Counted from the stretch's first letter, positions 49,486-58,991 are shown. The stretch is DNA of 64,000 nucleotides from Fidelibacterota bacterium (GCA_004124475.1 SCKK01000017.1:1-64000), one strand, 5' to 3'. Notes: generated by a model not told the origin, from the sequence alone. Numbers and translations are program-made.

Positions 49486-50418
49486 TAGTGGCAAATAAAT
49501 AATGATGAGCTGATAATAAATTTTTCTTTGCTCTATCAAGTAAGCAATCTTACCTATTCGACTTTATCGGGGTCATTTACCCCTCAGGGGTGTCATTTGG
49601 CTTCGCCGTCATTAGCTTGCTCATCGTAACGTAGTGTAGATGAGTCCATTGTCGGAGCGGAGCGTTCCGGAGGAACTCCTCTGGAGAAGATCCCATCAAT
49701 AGCATGTCGGATGCGGGGGCCTGCCCCCCCCCCGTCTGACCGACGGCCAGGCCCTGATAGGGGGAACTGCTATAGGCAATGTCTGAAGCCAAATGACTCG
49801 TTGAATTAGTCGGCTTCGAGAATGCCGTACTTTGCATGCCAGGAGATGGAAATAGTGGTGAATTGGTAAGTGCCTGCCCCATAAGGAGGTACGACTGTAT
49901 CGGGGGTGATGGGTGGAGTTGGGAAGGGGACATCCTTTGTACCTGGAGAAGCCCACTCCGTCTGAAGCGTATTGGCACCTTTTTAAAGGTGGGTTGGGTC
50001 GTGTGGTGGGATTGGGAGGGAGTTAGAATATAAAAAAGTGACTAAACAGGTAAAAAAAACAAGCGCTTACGGAGACCAATTTCTCCGTAGGAGATCCTTT
50101 GGATTAATTTTGGATTTTACCGTTGGGATCCGTTAGCTGACGGACCGCTTTTGGCTTTGTCTTCCAGTTTCCCCGCCTTTGGCGGGACAGGTTAGTCTCA
50201 TCTGTTTTTCTTTGATATAGAGACAACTATTGATACGAATTTATTAGCCGCTCCCTTAGGGGTTCCTTTGACCCGTAGGGTCTCTAGGGAGGAGTAAGGT
50301 ACGCAAATCCGCCTCTATATTTGTGCCACATGGTAATACCTACCGGCGTGTAATGTTTCTCCGGATCCTGTAGGGATCAGGTTAGAATATTCCATATATG
50401 ATCATATCTTTACAATAT
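49486..50418. other. Gap with gene debris and repeats
   Basis: About 930 bp with no intact gene. On the minus strand 49985-49810 encodes KGANTLQTEWASPGTKDVPF and later YQFTTISISWHAKYGILEAD before a stop, a protein-like fragment of unknown origin. A run of nine C lies at about 49727-49735. From 50044 a 95-bp repeat starts (second copy at 51235). The 50140-50400 part has palindromes such as CGGAGACCAATTTCTCCG. Confidence 0.5.
50044..50138. repeat. 95-bp direct repeat, copy 1 (other copy 51235-51329)
   Basis: AAACAGGTAAAAAAAACAA then CGCTTACGGAGACC and a hairpin GGAGACCAATTTCTCC, ending near GGGATCCGT. The second copy at 51235-51329 differs at a few bases. The two copies flank the HEPN/MNT gene pair, as if that pair had been inserted or duplicated as a cassette. 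Confidence 0.8.
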
Positions 50419-50820
50419 TCAGGTAATCCATTCTTTTAGTTTCTTTACAGCTCTAACAACAATTTCAACATCTCTTTGTGTAGGCTCACCTTTTGGCAGT
50501 AATCCAACATCAGGTGGATATCGAATGTCAATATAAATGGAAGATAGAAATAAAATTTCATTTTCTTTTAAAGGAACATTAAAATTTAACTTAGCAACTC
50601 GTTTTACGAGTGCATTTATATCATGGATTCTCGGAGGAGAAAGACCCGCTCCTTCTCTAATCCCTTTTAAAACCTTTTCAATAAACTGATGAGCATGAAA
50701 ACAAATTGATCTGTAAAACTTATTTTCTTTATTCCATAAAAAGGTGACCAATCTGTAATCCTCATCAGCAAAATTCAACCATTTTTCAGCAATATATAGA
50801 GACGTTTTATTTTTTTTCAT
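50419..50820 (-). CDS. HEPN-domain protein (toxin of HEPN/MNT pair)
   Basis: A 133-residue all-helical HEPN protein. The RNase-type motif appears as RSICFHAHQFIEKVLKG (R-x4-H), and RIHDINALVKRV follows. I preferred ATG 50820 over 50841. Its start overlaps the end of the nucleotidyltransferase gene by 14 bases. HEPN/MNT systems are type II or VII toxin-antitoxin modules in which MNT modifies and silences the HEPN toxin. Confidence 0.87.
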   Translation of the reverse strand: MKKNKTSLYIAEKWLNFADEDYRLVTFLWNKENKFYRSICFHAHQFIEKVLKGIREGAGLSPPRIHDINALVKRVAKLNFNVPLKENEILFLSSIYIDIRYPPDVGLLPKGEPTQRDVEIVVRAVKKLKEWIT

Positions 50821-51130
50821 ATATAACCCTACCCTCGTCAAGAATCTCTTTTATAAAAGCGCTTTCCGATTCTTTCAGGTGATCAAATTCACGAGGGGTA
50901 TATACGATAACATCCAGGGGTATTTCTGTTGACAAGATTTTTCTCACTTCTACACGCCGCCATAAAGGACTTTTTTTTGTATTCTTGACAATTAACAGGT
51001 CTAAGTCACTCTCTTCACTAAACTCACCGCGTGCTCTTGAACCAAAAAGTATTACCAAGTCAGGTTTGTAAAACTCTTTTAACCTGGCAACTAAATTATC
51101 AATTATATTTAAAGATTGAACATTCTGCAT
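50807..51130 (-). CDS. MNT-domain nucleotidyltransferase (antitoxin of HEPN/MNT pair)
   Basis: A 107-residue minimal nucleotidyltransferase: DLVILFGSRARGEFSEESDLDLLIV has the GS...DxD active site, and IPLDVIVYTPREFD carries the third acidic residue. It precedes and overlaps the HEPN gene. Known relatives adenylylate a Tyr in HEPN. Confidence 0.9.
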   Translation of the reverse strand: MQNVQSLNIIDNLVARLKEFYKPDLVILFGSRARGEFSEESDLDLLIVKNTKKSPLWRRVEVRKILSTEIPLDVIVYTPREFDHLKESESAFIKEILDEGRVIYEKK

Positions 51131-51234
51131 TCAACTTTTCCTTCAATATCAAGTAATATAAAACACGAAACATGCCTGCCCCGTAAAGAACGAAGTGATC
51201 GTACGGGGAACCATTGTCCGAAGGACTCTTTGAG

Positions 51235-51329
51235 AAACAGGTAAAAAAAACAAACGCTTACGGAGACCAATTTCTCCGTAGGAGATCCTTTGGATTAATT
51301 TTGGTTTTTACCGTTGGGATCCGTCAGCT
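51235..51329. repeat. 95-bp direct repeat, copy 2
   Basis: Partner of 50044-50138, on the other side of the HEPN/MNT pair. Immediately after it begins the 149-bp repeat 51341-51489, which carries part of a DUF2283 gene. Confidence 0.8.
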
Positions 51330-51340
51330 TTTGGATTTTG

Positions 51341-51489
51341 GCTTTGTTATCATTCTGAACAATACTCTCTGATATAGTGACAAGAGTTCATCAAACAGAA
51401 AGTGGCAATTCCTGCTCCTCACCGCTGAGACTAGTTTTTAGCACGGAGGTCAGGAACTCGCTGGCATCAAGGATTTCCAACAACAGAAG
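51341..51489 (-). pseudogene. 149-bp repeat with truncated DUF2283 gene end
   Basis: Nearly identical to 54105-54253. On the minus strand it encodes the end of the DUF2283 protein (LEILDASEFLTSVLKTSLS and the rest to the stop), but the front of the gene is absent here. It is therefore a severed copy of the 54155-54373 gene plus about 50 bp of downstream sequence. Confidence 0.8.
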
Positions 51490-51543
51490 ATGCCAGGGTT
51501 AAGCTAAAACGTCTCTACCCGACACTACAGTGTTGACATGACA

Positions 51544-51572
51544 CTAGGCGACTTAGACGATCTTATAAAAAA
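51544..51572. repeat. 29-bp repeat, copy 2
   Basis: Identical to 44844-44872. It begins 26 bases after the stop of the second Wzi-like gene and follows TTGACATGACA, a sequence also near the IS630 remnant at 3150. Confidence 0.6.
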
Positions 51573-51597
51573 TAGAGGCAGGTAAAAAGGCGCAAAA

Positions 51598-53220
51598 TTA
51601 TATGCCAATTGAGATCTTGAGCCTCCCATACCATTTGCGAAGGGTATAACGCTCTGGAGAGTTCTCATCAGTAGGTTCCTGATTAAGATTAACCTTCTGT
51701 TGCCACAAGACGTGGAAGATGTCAAATTCCACTATCACAAAGTTAGCAAATCTCGCCTCCCCCCGAACACCAAATAAGGTTTTGTTTTCAGCTTCCCCTT
51801 CGTACGTAGGGTGATCAAGAAATGGAATGTGTTTAGTTTGGTATTGAAGCACTACAGTTGAGTCGCTGACCTCCCCACGTCTTGAATACTGTCCGTAGAA
51901 TTGTAACCACAGGCCATCCATCAGAGATCCTTCTACTGCAAAAAACAGGTTGTCTGAATTCGGTCCGGTCCAGAAACCAAGAGGGTGCCCCCAATGCTCA
52001 AAGGTATTTATACGGTTTCTGTGAACATAAACATAAGGTGTAAGAAACGTATATTCTGCTCTCAGCGTAGTTCCACCAGATTTCACAACTGGTAAGCGAT
52101 AACTTGCACCCACCTGATATGCGAACCAGTTTCGGCTTTTATCCTTATCAAAAGTTTTACTCAAATGCCATTCATCCAAAAAAAAAGCACCGTATAATCG
52201 CCCAACATTTTTCATCACAATATCAAAATCTGCAAACCACTGAACATTATCTGGATCACTTAAATCATGTTGAATTGACCAGTACGGTACGACTGCCAAG
52301 AGGTAACCCAACTCTATTCCTCGAGCACCGTATATAACAGATTCACCCAATCCCAGACGGAAACTTTTTTTTATGTGGAAATCAAGTCTATGTGCAACCA
52401 CATATTTCCTCACACGGGGAAAGCCTGGATTTGACAAACCAGGTACACCAAGATATTTATACGTCAAGTCTTCATATGTGGAATTGAGGAAACCGTGAAG
52501 AAACGTGAAATTCCACTTATCGCTGATTCTATGATGCACCTGAATAAAAGAAAAACTAGGCGATTTATTAGAGAACAACAATTGTCCAGCATACCCGGGT
52601 CCCCAGATAGGATTCGATTTAACCAATGCCACTTCTCCAGCTGGGTAATTGATCACTATTCCACCATCACCAATATCATACTCTTTCCACTTATCGCTCT
52701 CTACACTTTTTGAATAACCTACTTCTTTATGAGAATCAAAATCGTAACCAAAATTAGCGATAGTCTTGGTACTGAGTAACCTATGCGACTCAAAATTCAT
52801 CCAAAAAGTTATTCTATATTTTGCAAAGGGAAACCCTTTGTAATTTGCCACTATGAACACCGCTGGGGCTCGGTCAACATAGGAACCGTCCTCCTGTATG
52901 GAACCCCCATTGATAGAAGCATCAACCGAGAAATATGGATATAACTTTAAGCGATTCTCTCTTAACCTACCATCTCCGATGTTTGTAGTCAGCAGGTCAT
53001 TTCGATTTTCTATTAAACTTTCAAGCCAAAAATGTGAGAAGCGGGTGGTAAGATATTGCTCTGCTCTTCCACTCTGGATTGCTTTTGATTCAAGAAAATA
53101 GAAATTTGAGTTAGACTCCCTAAACAATATTTGAGCGGTTAATATCAAAGGACAAAATAAATAACTTAAGAATAGCGCATAAAATAGTTTGCAATAATTG
53201 GTGGTAAAGTAGGTAATCAC
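51598..53220 (-). CDS. Capsule-assembly Wzi-like outer-membrane barrel (2)
   Basis: A 540-residue barrel with signal peptide (LFYALFLSYLFCPLILTAQ). It shares with the first copy: NPIWGPGYAGQLLFSNKSPS, WNFTFLHGFLNSTYED, FRLGLGESVIYGARGIELGY, VVPYWSIQHDLSDPDN, and HPLGFWTGPNSDNLFFA. It is longer at the N-terminus. Together with the polysaccharide operon at 54.9-64 kb, it likely holds capsule or exopolysaccharide at the cell surface. Confidence 0.85.
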   Translation of the reverse strand: MITYFTTNYCKLFYALFLSYLFCPLILTAQILFRESNSNFYFLESKAIQSGRAEQYLTTRFSHFWLESLIENRNDLLTTNIGDGRLRENRLKLYPYFSVDASINGGSIQEDGSYVDRAPAVFIVANYKGFPFAKYRITFWMNFESHRLLSTKTIANFGYDFDSHKEVGYSKSVESDKWKEYDIGDGGIVINYPAGEVALVKSNPIWGPGYAGQLLFSNKSPSFSFIQVHHRISDKWNFTFLHGFLNSTYEDLTYKYLGVPGLSNPGFPRVRKYVVAHRLDFHIKKSFRLGLGESVIYGARGIELGYLLAVVPYWSIQHDLSDPDNVQWFADFDIVMKNVGRLYGAFFLDEWHLSKTFDKDKSRNWFAYQVGASYRLPVVKSGGTTLRAEYTFLTPYVYVHRNRINTFEHWGHPLGFWTGPNSDNLFFAVEGSLMDGLWLQFYGQYSRRGEVSDSTVVLQYQTKHIPFLDHPTYEGEAENKTLFGVRGEARFANFVIVEFDIFHVLWQQKVNLNQEPTDENSPERYTLRKWYGRLKISIGI

Positions 53221-53465
53221 AGTAGTACTTTTTTTAAAGTGAATTACTTTATGGCCTTTTTAAAACTCTTATGATCCCAGATTATGCATATACCACGGAG
53301 GCACCCCGATACGGTCACAGGCTCCCTACCTGTCCGCCGTTTCACTCCGGCAGGCGGGCGAGGCAGGCACATTTCTAGTTTCCCTGGTACGCTCCGCTAC
53401 GGGGCAGGCTGATTTCTTTCTTTTCATAAAGATGCTTTGCACATATTTCAAAACCGGTTTTTACC

Positions 53466-53687
53466 TTACACTAATTCGATGAATTCTCCTAAACCGATTT
53501 CAGCCTTCCTTAGCAGACTCCTCAAGAGTCCTGGACCAAGCTCCTTATGTTGAGGGATAGAAATGGTATAGATTGACCCTTTTTTAGTTAGCACAACATG
53601 GCTTCCCCGTTGCCGTGAGATTTCCCATCCTGCTCTCTGAAACGCTTTTACAGCTTTTTTTCCAGAAATCCGGGGCAGCTTAGGCAT
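53466..53687 (-). CDS. hicA: HicA-type toxin
   Basis: A 73-residue mRNA interferase of the HicA family: PRISGKKAVKAFQRAGWEIS, RQRGSHVVLTKKG with the catalytic His, and ISIPQHKELGPGLLRSLLRKA. ATG 53687 gives a normal length. It follows the hicB gene by 16 bases, so antitoxin precedes toxin here. The upstream bases 53285-53450 contain GC-rich palindromes. Confidence 0.93.
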   Translation of the reverse strand: MPKLPRISGKKAVKAFQRAGWEISRQRGSHVVLTKKGSIYTISIPQHKELGPGLLRSLLRKAEIGLGEFIELV

Positions 53688-53703
53688 GCCCCGATACGCC
53701 ACG

Positions 53704-53919
53704 CTACAGGGCAGGTACCAGAACTTCTATTTCTTCGCTTTTTATCGTCACCGGCAACCTTTTCTCCTTACGCACCTCCAAACAGAGTTTGATGGCTTCC
53801 CGGATATTCTCCATGGCATCTTCTTCCGTCTTACCTTGACTCATACATCCAGGAATAGCGGGACATTCGACCACATACCATCCCTCCTCATCCTGATAAA
53901 TAGTTATAGTAAACTTCAT
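53704..53919 (-). CDS. hicB: HicB-type antitoxin
   Basis: A 71-residue protein with the partial RNase-H-like HicB fold: KFTITIYQDEEGWYVVECPA, IPGCMSQGKTEEDAMENIRE, and AIKLCLEVRKEK. It lacks a long C-terminal DNA-binding domain. ATG 53919 (GAAAGGAG upstream) is preferred to 53958. Confidence 0.92.
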   Translation of the reverse strand: MKFTITIYQDEEGWYVVECPAIPGCMSQGKTEEDAMENIREAIKLCLEVRKEKRLPVTIKSEEIEVLVPAL

Positions 53920-53984
53920 CGTACTCTCCTTTCTCTTCTCAATTACATACTCCCCCAATACAGTCCCCGAAACGCTTTACTACC

Positions 53985-54045
53985 TGCCTCCCGATCCCCC
54001 CGACAAGTCGGGGTCGGGAGGACCATTCAAGCGGGCGGGGTAAAC
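53985..54045. repeat. GC-rich palindromes
   Basis: CCCCGAC-AA-GTCGGGG forms a perfect 7-bp hairpin inside a longer GC-rich block (CCTGCCTCCCGATCC ... GGAGG). It is the same family as hairpins at 44.64, 56.71 and 57.87 kb. Confidence 0.6.
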
Positions 54046-54104
54046 TGATTTCAGCTTTTCCTCCACAGGAGACCCTACGGGTCCATAGTGAAGACTGTGG
54101 CATG

Positions 54105-54253
54105 GCTTTGTTATCATTCCGAACAATACTCTCTGATATAGTGACAAGAGTTCATCAAACAGAAAGTGGCAATTCCTGCTCCTTACCGCTGAGACTAGTT
54201 TTTAGCACGGAGGTCAGGAACTCGCTGGCATCAAGGATTTCCAACAACAGAAG
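54105..54253. repeat. 149-bp repeat, copy 2
   Basis: Covers the last third of the DUF2283 gene and 50 bp after it. Partner is 51341-51489, where the rest of the gene is missing, so this is the source-like copy. Confidence 0.8.
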
Positions 54254-54373
54254 CTGTCCCTCCTTACTAAAATGAGCGATGAACGGTTCCGTATGCTCAG
54301 CATGATCAATAGTGCCTTCACTAGACGTTTCGATCATCAAAATGTCTTCTTCTCGATCATAGTTAATTTTCAT
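54155..54373 (-). CDS. DUF2283 protein (putative antitoxin)
   Basis: A 72-residue protein: KINYDREEDILMIETSSEG, then EPFIAHFSKEGQLLLLEILD. Pattern YDxExDxL is the DUF2283 signature. It overlaps the DUF4258 gene by eleven bases. DUF4258/DUF2283 pairs commonly neighbour one another and are suspected to be toxin and antitoxin; that function is inferred. Confidence 0.85.
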   Translation of the reverse strand: MKINYDREEDILMIETSSEGTIDHAEHTEPFIAHFSKEGQLLLLEILDASEFLTSVLKTSLSGKEQELPLSV

Positions 54374-54620
54374 ATCTCTCTTTCCTTCCCGGGTAAAATG
54401 TGATCACAATTATGTTGTTATTTTCTTCCCTGTATACAACTCGAAGAACATGTATATCGGTAATTCTCTTCTGAGCAATCAATCTACCTCTTGATTGTTG
54501 TATCACCTTGTCAGGATTTAATAAAGTCTCATCAACCTGCTTATGATCTATGATGAACCCATGTGATTTAAGTATTTTAAATTTAAGCTTAGCATGATTG
54601 GTATACTTAACTTTCTTCAA
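54363..54620 (-). CDS. DUF4258 protein (putative toxin)
   Basis: An 85-residue basic protein: KYTNHAKLKFKILKSHGF, VDETLLNPDKVIQQSRGRLI, then LRVVYREENNNIIVITFYPG. Motif H...R/K..ER and VVYREE...VIT are those of DUF4258, a RelE/BrnT-like fold. It is the first gene of the pair with DUF2283. Confidence 0.85.
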   Translation of the reverse strand: MKKVKYTNHAKLKFKILKSHGFIIDHKQVDETLLNPDKVIQQSRGRLIAQKRITDIHVLRVVYREENNNIIVITFYPGRKERYEN

Positions 54621-54926
54621 TTCTTTTTATCACACTGATTTCAGCTTTTCCCATAGGGATGCCTGTGGCATAGCTTTCCCCGTACAGTCGCTCCGAAGGA
54701 GTGTCTACGACACAAGCTCCCTACCCCGCGCTCTCTATGTTCGTGCCTCACTACCTGCCTGCGCTGACGCTACGTCAGACAGGCGGGGCGGGCGGGGCAG
54801 GCAGCTTTTGGATTTTCCCATAGGGATGCCTGCAGCATAGATTTCAGCTTTGTCATCACTTCCAATAGTCTCTCCAGCTACTTTTACCAGAAAAGTTGAT
54901 TTAGATGACGAACTTTTATGCTTACA
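54621..54926. repeat. Gap with GC-rich palindromes
   Basis: Contains TTTTCCCATAGGGATGCCTG twice (about 54648 and 54808), CTGCCTGCG ... CAGACAGGCGGGGC stems around 54762-54800, and runs of GGCGGGGCGGGCGG. No gene is seen. It separates the toxin-antitoxin area from the polysaccharide operon. Confidence 0.6.
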
Positions 54927-56315
54927 CTAGTGCGTATGCCCACGAAACACCCAAAAAATCGTCATAAATATAATAACTATATCCAAGGTTACGCTACGAT
55001 TTTCGATATAATAGAAATCGTATTCCAAATTGTGGCTGATCTCAGAATTTCTAGTGGGACTAATTTGCCATAAACCTGTGATACCGGGCTTAACACTTAA
55101 CCGCTGCTTTTCAATATCATTATATTCATCCACGATAAAAGGCATCTCAGGTCTGGGACCTACTACGCTCATGTTTCCTTTTAGTACATTGTAGAACTGT
55201 GGTATCTCATCAATGCTCAATTTTCGTAGCCATTTCCCCACCTTCGTGATTCTAACATCGTCACTACTATTAGGACAATGGGCGTACCTGTCAGTATCTA
55301 TATACATAGTACGAAGTTTATAAATATTAAAATGTTTACCATTTATACCACTTCTCTTATGTTTGAAAATGGCTGGTCCTGGAGTTTCAAACTTGACCAA
55401 AAGTAAAAAGATTACAAAAAAGGGCATAAACAATACAAGCACAACTGTAGAGATTATTATGTCCAAAAACCTCTTTATAGAGTTGTAAAATGGGGTATTC
55501 CTGTGCCACACTCCAGGCTCTAAAGTTATTCCGGCAAAATCTCGCATTTTAACTGGACTTTGTACTAAAAACTCAAGCCTAGGAACATAACTCAAATTTA
55601 CTTTTAACTGTTTAGCTCTAATCTTAAGACTTTCCATTTTCCTACGAGAAAGATGACGAACCGCAACAATTACCCTTTCAATGGAAAACTGTACCACCAG
55701 TCGATCTAGATCATCAAGTGTCCCCAATATGGGAAAAGGATTTAGTACAGTTTTTACAAGCTCCGGATCATCGTCAATATATCCAACCACGTCAACAGTC
55801 GTGTCACTTTGGCGAAATGTCTTTACGAAAGACACCCCAATTTCCCCCACCCCATAGACAAGTGCTTTTCGTTTCGGAGGATAAGAAAAGTATCTTTTCA
55901 AAAGTGAACACAGAAATAAACGGCTAAGCGGAGGCAAGATAATAATTGATATAGCAAAAAACACTATCAAGAGCCGGGGAACAATCAAGTTGAAAAGAAA
56001 AATAAGTACTACAATAAGAACCAACGTCTGAAATGAAGCTTTTAACACCCTTGTCATCTCTGACAGGCGGGCATAATCGAAAAAGTCTCGATAACTACCA
56101 CAGTTCCATACAACAGAAAGAAAAACTATTTGACCAAATACAATAAACAAAGCGTTGTTATCCCAGACACTCTGAGATAGACCAATGATATCAGAATTGT
56201 AGGTAGCTATGGCGATAAATACCGCACAATAATAGGCTAAGGAATCGAATATAATCTTAATCGCAACGATCACATACTTACTTATAATTGAATTTGTTTG
56301 AATAGGTCTCTTCAC
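54927..56315 (-). CDS. Polyprenyl-phosphate glycosyl-1-phosphate transferase (initiating enzyme)
   Basis: A 462-residue WbaP/WcaJ-type enzyme that transfers the first sugar-1-phosphate to undecaprenyl phosphate. Five N-terminal helices, a CoA-binding-like region (RKALVYGVGEIGVSFVKTF), then a catalytic domain starting at RFLDIIISTVVLVLFMPFF, with FKHKRSGINGKHFNIYKLRTM, LSIDEIPQFYNVLKGNMSVVGPRPE and KPGITGLWQIS. It is the last gene of the polysaccharide operon. Confidence 0.93.
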   Translation of the reverse strand: MKRPIQTNSIISKYVIVAIKIIFDSLAYYCAVFIAIATYNSDIIGLSQSVWDNNALFIVFGQIVFLSVVWNCGSYRDFFDYARLSEMTRVLKASFQTLVLIVVLIFLFNLIVPRLLIVFFAISIIILPPLSRLFLCSLLKRYFSYPPKRKALVYGVGEIGVSFVKTFRQSDTTVDVVGYIDDDPELVKTVLNPFPILGTLDDLDRLVVQFSIERVIVAVRHLSRRKMESLKIRAKQLKVNLSYVPRLEFLVQSPVKMRDFAGITLEPGVWHRNTPFYNSIKRFLDIIISTVVLVLFMPFFVIFLLLVKFETPGPAIFKHKRSGINGKHFNIYKLRTMYIDTDRYAHCPNSSDDVRITKVGKWLRKLSIDEIPQFYNVLKGNMSVVGPRPEMPFIVDEYNDIEKQRLSVKPGITGLWQISPTRNSEISHNLEYDFYYIENRSVTLDIVIIFMTIFWVFRGHTH

Positions 56316-56763
56316 AACCTTGTTCCTTTTAAAACGGAATCTACAAAACTACGATGATTGGAAAAACATATACTATGATTTTGTTAGCATAAAGGACAAG
56401 CATAGTACAACCTACGATAAAGATAATACAGTTTAGTATTATGAGCAAAAAGTAAAAAAGGTATATTAATAGAGTTTAGCATTAGAAAATTAAGCAGAAA
56501 TTTTCATCTACATTCAGACAGTATCAACTTTGGCACCCCCACTCCAGGGTTTCACAAGACAACTATTTTCCAAGCTTATCATATGGATACCTTAACCTAT
56601 GAGGCGGGGAAGGATGAAAATTCGAATGCAAGAACCAAGAGCCAAATAAAATGAAATAGGAATATGAAGTCAAGGAATATTCAATACTTTGGGATTTGTA
56701 GTTTGGGTCTTGTCCCGAAACTTCGGGATGAAAGTATTTTCAGGTGAAAATTCCTTACAAAAG
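56316..56763. other. Gap with a hairpin
   Basis: No gene is seen in 448 bp. TCCCGAA-AC-TTCGGGA (56713-56728), a 7-bp palindrome of the same family as others in the window, lies 36 bp downstream of the 3' end of the decarboxylase gene. It may stop or slow transcription between that gene and the initiating transferase, though there is no T-run. Confidence 0.5.
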
Positions 56764-57708
56764 TTATTTCATCCGAAGCAGCTCATCGAAATAGTCAATA
56801 GTTTTTTCCAGACCCTCTCTAAGTTGAGTTTTCGGTTCCCAGTTCAGTCTTTCTTTTGCCAGTGAGATATCAGGTTGACGTTGCTTAGGATCGTCATTTG
56901 GCAATACCTTAAAAACCAATTTTGATTTAGAGTTGGTTAATTCCAAGACCACTTCTGCGAGACCCAGTATACTATATTCTTCCGGATTACCAAGGTTTAT
57001 TGGACCGGTAAAATCTTTCGCCGTGTTCATGAATTTCACAATAGCTTCAATTAAATCGTCCACATAACAAAATGCCCTGGTTTGAGAACCATTGCCGAAT
57101 ATGGTGATTTCATCTCCCTTTAACGCTTGTACTATAAAATTGGATACGACCCTTCCATCATTAATGTGCATTCTCGGACCATAAGTATTAAAAATTCTTG
57201 CAACTTTAATTTCCAGATTGTGCTGGCGGCGATAGTCAAAAAACAAGGTTTCCGCACATCTTTTACCCTCATCATAACAAGCACGGAATCCAATCGGGTT
57301 CACATTCCCCCAGTAGTCTTCAGTTTGCGGGTGTATAATTGGATCCCCGTAAATTTCGCTGGTAGACGCCTGAAATATTTTTATTTTTAGTCGCTTGGCC
57401 AAACCTAGCATATTAATGGCACCATGAACACTGGTTTTTGTTGTCTGGACCGGATCCCATTGGTAGTGTATGGGAGAGGCAGGGCAGGCAAGATTGAATA
57501 TTTCATCTACTTCAACATACAGGGGGAAACAGATATCGTGCCTTAGCACTTCGAACATCGGATTATTTAGTAAGTGGATAATATTTCTTTTAAACCCGGT
57601 AAAAAAATTATCTACGCAGACAATCTCATTTCCTTTAGATAGTAAACGTTCGCAAAGGTGAGAGCCCAAAAATCCCGCACCTCCTGTGATTAATATTTGT
57701 TTCTCCAT
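56764..57708 (-). CDS. UDP-glucuronate decarboxylase (UDP-xylose synthase)
   Basis: A 314-residue extended short-chain dehydrogenase. NAD site: [17 protein letters not shown]; the family block [51 protein letters not shown]; catalytic Tyr-Lys in [14 protein letters not shown]; and [20 protein letters not shown]. It converts UDP-glucuronate to UDP-xylose. Start ATG 57708 fits family length. The longer frame to 57786 is not conserved. Confidence 0.93.
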   Translation of the reverse strand: MEKQILITGGAGFLGSHLCERLLSKGNEIVCVDNFFTGFKRNIIHLLNNPMFEVLRHDICFPLYVEVDEIFNLACPASPIHYQWDPVQTTKTSVHGAINMLGLAKRLKIKIFQASTSEIYGDPIIHPQTEDYWGNVNPIGFRACYDEGKRCAETLFFDYRRQHNLEIKVARIFNTYGPRMHINDGRVVSNFIVQALKGDEITIFGNGSQTRAFCYVDDLIEAIVKFMNTAKDFTGPINLGNPEEYSILGLAEVVLELTNSKSKLVFKVLPNDDPKQRQPDISLAKERLNWEPKTQLREGLEKTIDYFDELLRMK

Positions 57709-57868
57709 ATAATCGAAATTTCCTTCCATTATTGAGCTCACTCCAAAAAGGGGTTCCTGCCCGTCCGGCAGGCGGGAAAAACTCAAAATTGTGTTTTTTG
57801 AACCTTATCCCCGCCCTAAAGGACGGGGCAAGTGATTTTTCCTATATTACTGTTAATTCAGATAATTA

Positions 57869-57888
57869 CCCCGACATTTATGTCGGGG
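57869..57888. repeat. Strong palindromic hairpin
   Basis: CCCCGACA-TTTA-TGTCGGGG is a perfect 8-bp stem with a 4-base loop. Around 57760-57790 another GC-rich block (CCGTCCGGCAGGCGGG) is found. These are members of the palindrome family between genes and lie between the two epimerase-type genes. Confidence 0.6.
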
Positions 57889-58022
57889 GTAAGAATAACA
57901 AAATAAATGGCATTTATGCCGATTGGACCTTTCCGGAGCGGACTCATTATTAATACATGAATGTATAGTTATTTATTTCCTAATTTCATGTTGTAAACAA
58001 GTGATCTTCTTTAATTTTTTCA

Positions 58023-58991
58023 TTAATGACCAGCTTGTTTAACTTGCTCCTTAATCCATGGATAGGTTTTCGCCAACCCATCCTTAAGAGTATACTTCGG
58101 TTCCCACCCTAACTTCTCACGGATTAGATTGTTGTCCGAGTTCCTACCCCGTACGCCCAGGGGGCCAGGAATATGCTTAATTGCTAGATTTTTCCCGGCA
58201 ATACTCATGACGATGTCTGCAAGCTGATTGATTGTAACCATATCTTCAGAACCAATGTTGACCGGACCAATGAAAGTTGACTCCATCAACGCGCGCACAG
58301 CATCCAAGCAATCGTCAATATACAAGAATGACCGGGTTTGCTCACCATCCCCCCACATCTCGATTTCACTTCCGTTCCGAGCCTCAGCAACCTTGCGACA
58401 GAACGCCGCTGGGGCTTTCTCGCGACCATCTGTCCATGTTCCTTCCGGACCAAAGATATTGTGAAACCTAGCTATCCGTACTTCCATGCCATAGTTCCGA
58501 TGAAAAGCCAAATAAAGCCTCTCGCTAAACAGTTTCTCCCACCCGTACTCGCTATCAGGCGCTGCTGGGTAAGCAGAATCCTCAGAGCATTTTGGATTAT
58601 CAGGATCCATCTGGTTGTATTCGGGATACATGCAGGCTGAAGAAGAATAAAAAATCTTTTTCACTCCAGCTTGATAGCAAGCCTCGATCATATTAAGATT
58701 GATAAGGGCCGAATTATGCATGATATCAGCATCATTATCGCCAGTAAAGACAAATTCAGCACCACCCATATCAGCCGCCAATTGATAAACATCGTCAAAG
58801 GGTTGATCGGTCACATCACGACAAATAACAGAATCTCTAAGATCGCTAATAACGAAGTCATCAGCAACAGTTTCACTGAACTCCGTATGTTTAAGATCCA
58901 CTCCCCGAACCCAATATCCCTCCTTTTTCAATCGTTTAACTATATGGCTACCAATGAAACCACCAGCGCCACAAACAAGTGCCGTTTTCAT
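58023..58991 (-). CDS. NAD-dependent epimerase, GDP-mannose 3,5-epimerase-like
   Basis: A 322-residue sugar-nucleotide epimerase. It reads ALVCGAGGFIGSHIVKRLKK, GYWVRGVDLKHTEF, DDVYQLAADMGGAEFVFTGD, SSSACMYPEYNQ, Tyr-Lys in YGWEKLFSERLYLAFHRNYG, and ARFHNIFGPEGTWTDGREKAPAAFCRKVA. The AADMGGAEFV and GPEGTWTDGREKAPAA blocks are typical of GDP-mannose 3,5-epimerase. It follows the next epimerase gene by nine bases. Confidence 0.88.
   Translation of the reverse strand: MKTALVCGAGGFIGSHIVKRLKKEGYWVRGVDLKHTEFSETVADDFVISDLRDSVICRDVTDQPFDDVYQLAADMGGAEFVFTGDNDADIMHNSALINLNMIEACYQAGVKKIFYSSSACMYPEYNQMDPDNPKCSEDSAYPAAPDSEYGWEKLFSERLYLAFHRNYGMEVRIARFHNIFGPEGTWTDGREKAPAAFCRKVAEARNGSEIEMWGDGEQTRSFLYIDDCLDAVRALMESTFIGPVNIGSEDMVTINQLADIVMSIAGKNLAIKHIPGPLGVRGRNSDNNLIREKLGWEPKYTLKDGLAKTYPWIKEQVKQAGH

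Noticed and set aside
49577-49978. 133-codon minus-strand frame in the debris region
   Set aside because: Low-complexity Ser/Pro/Leu composition; a different frame of the same strand looks more protein-like but ends early, so this frame is not a gene.
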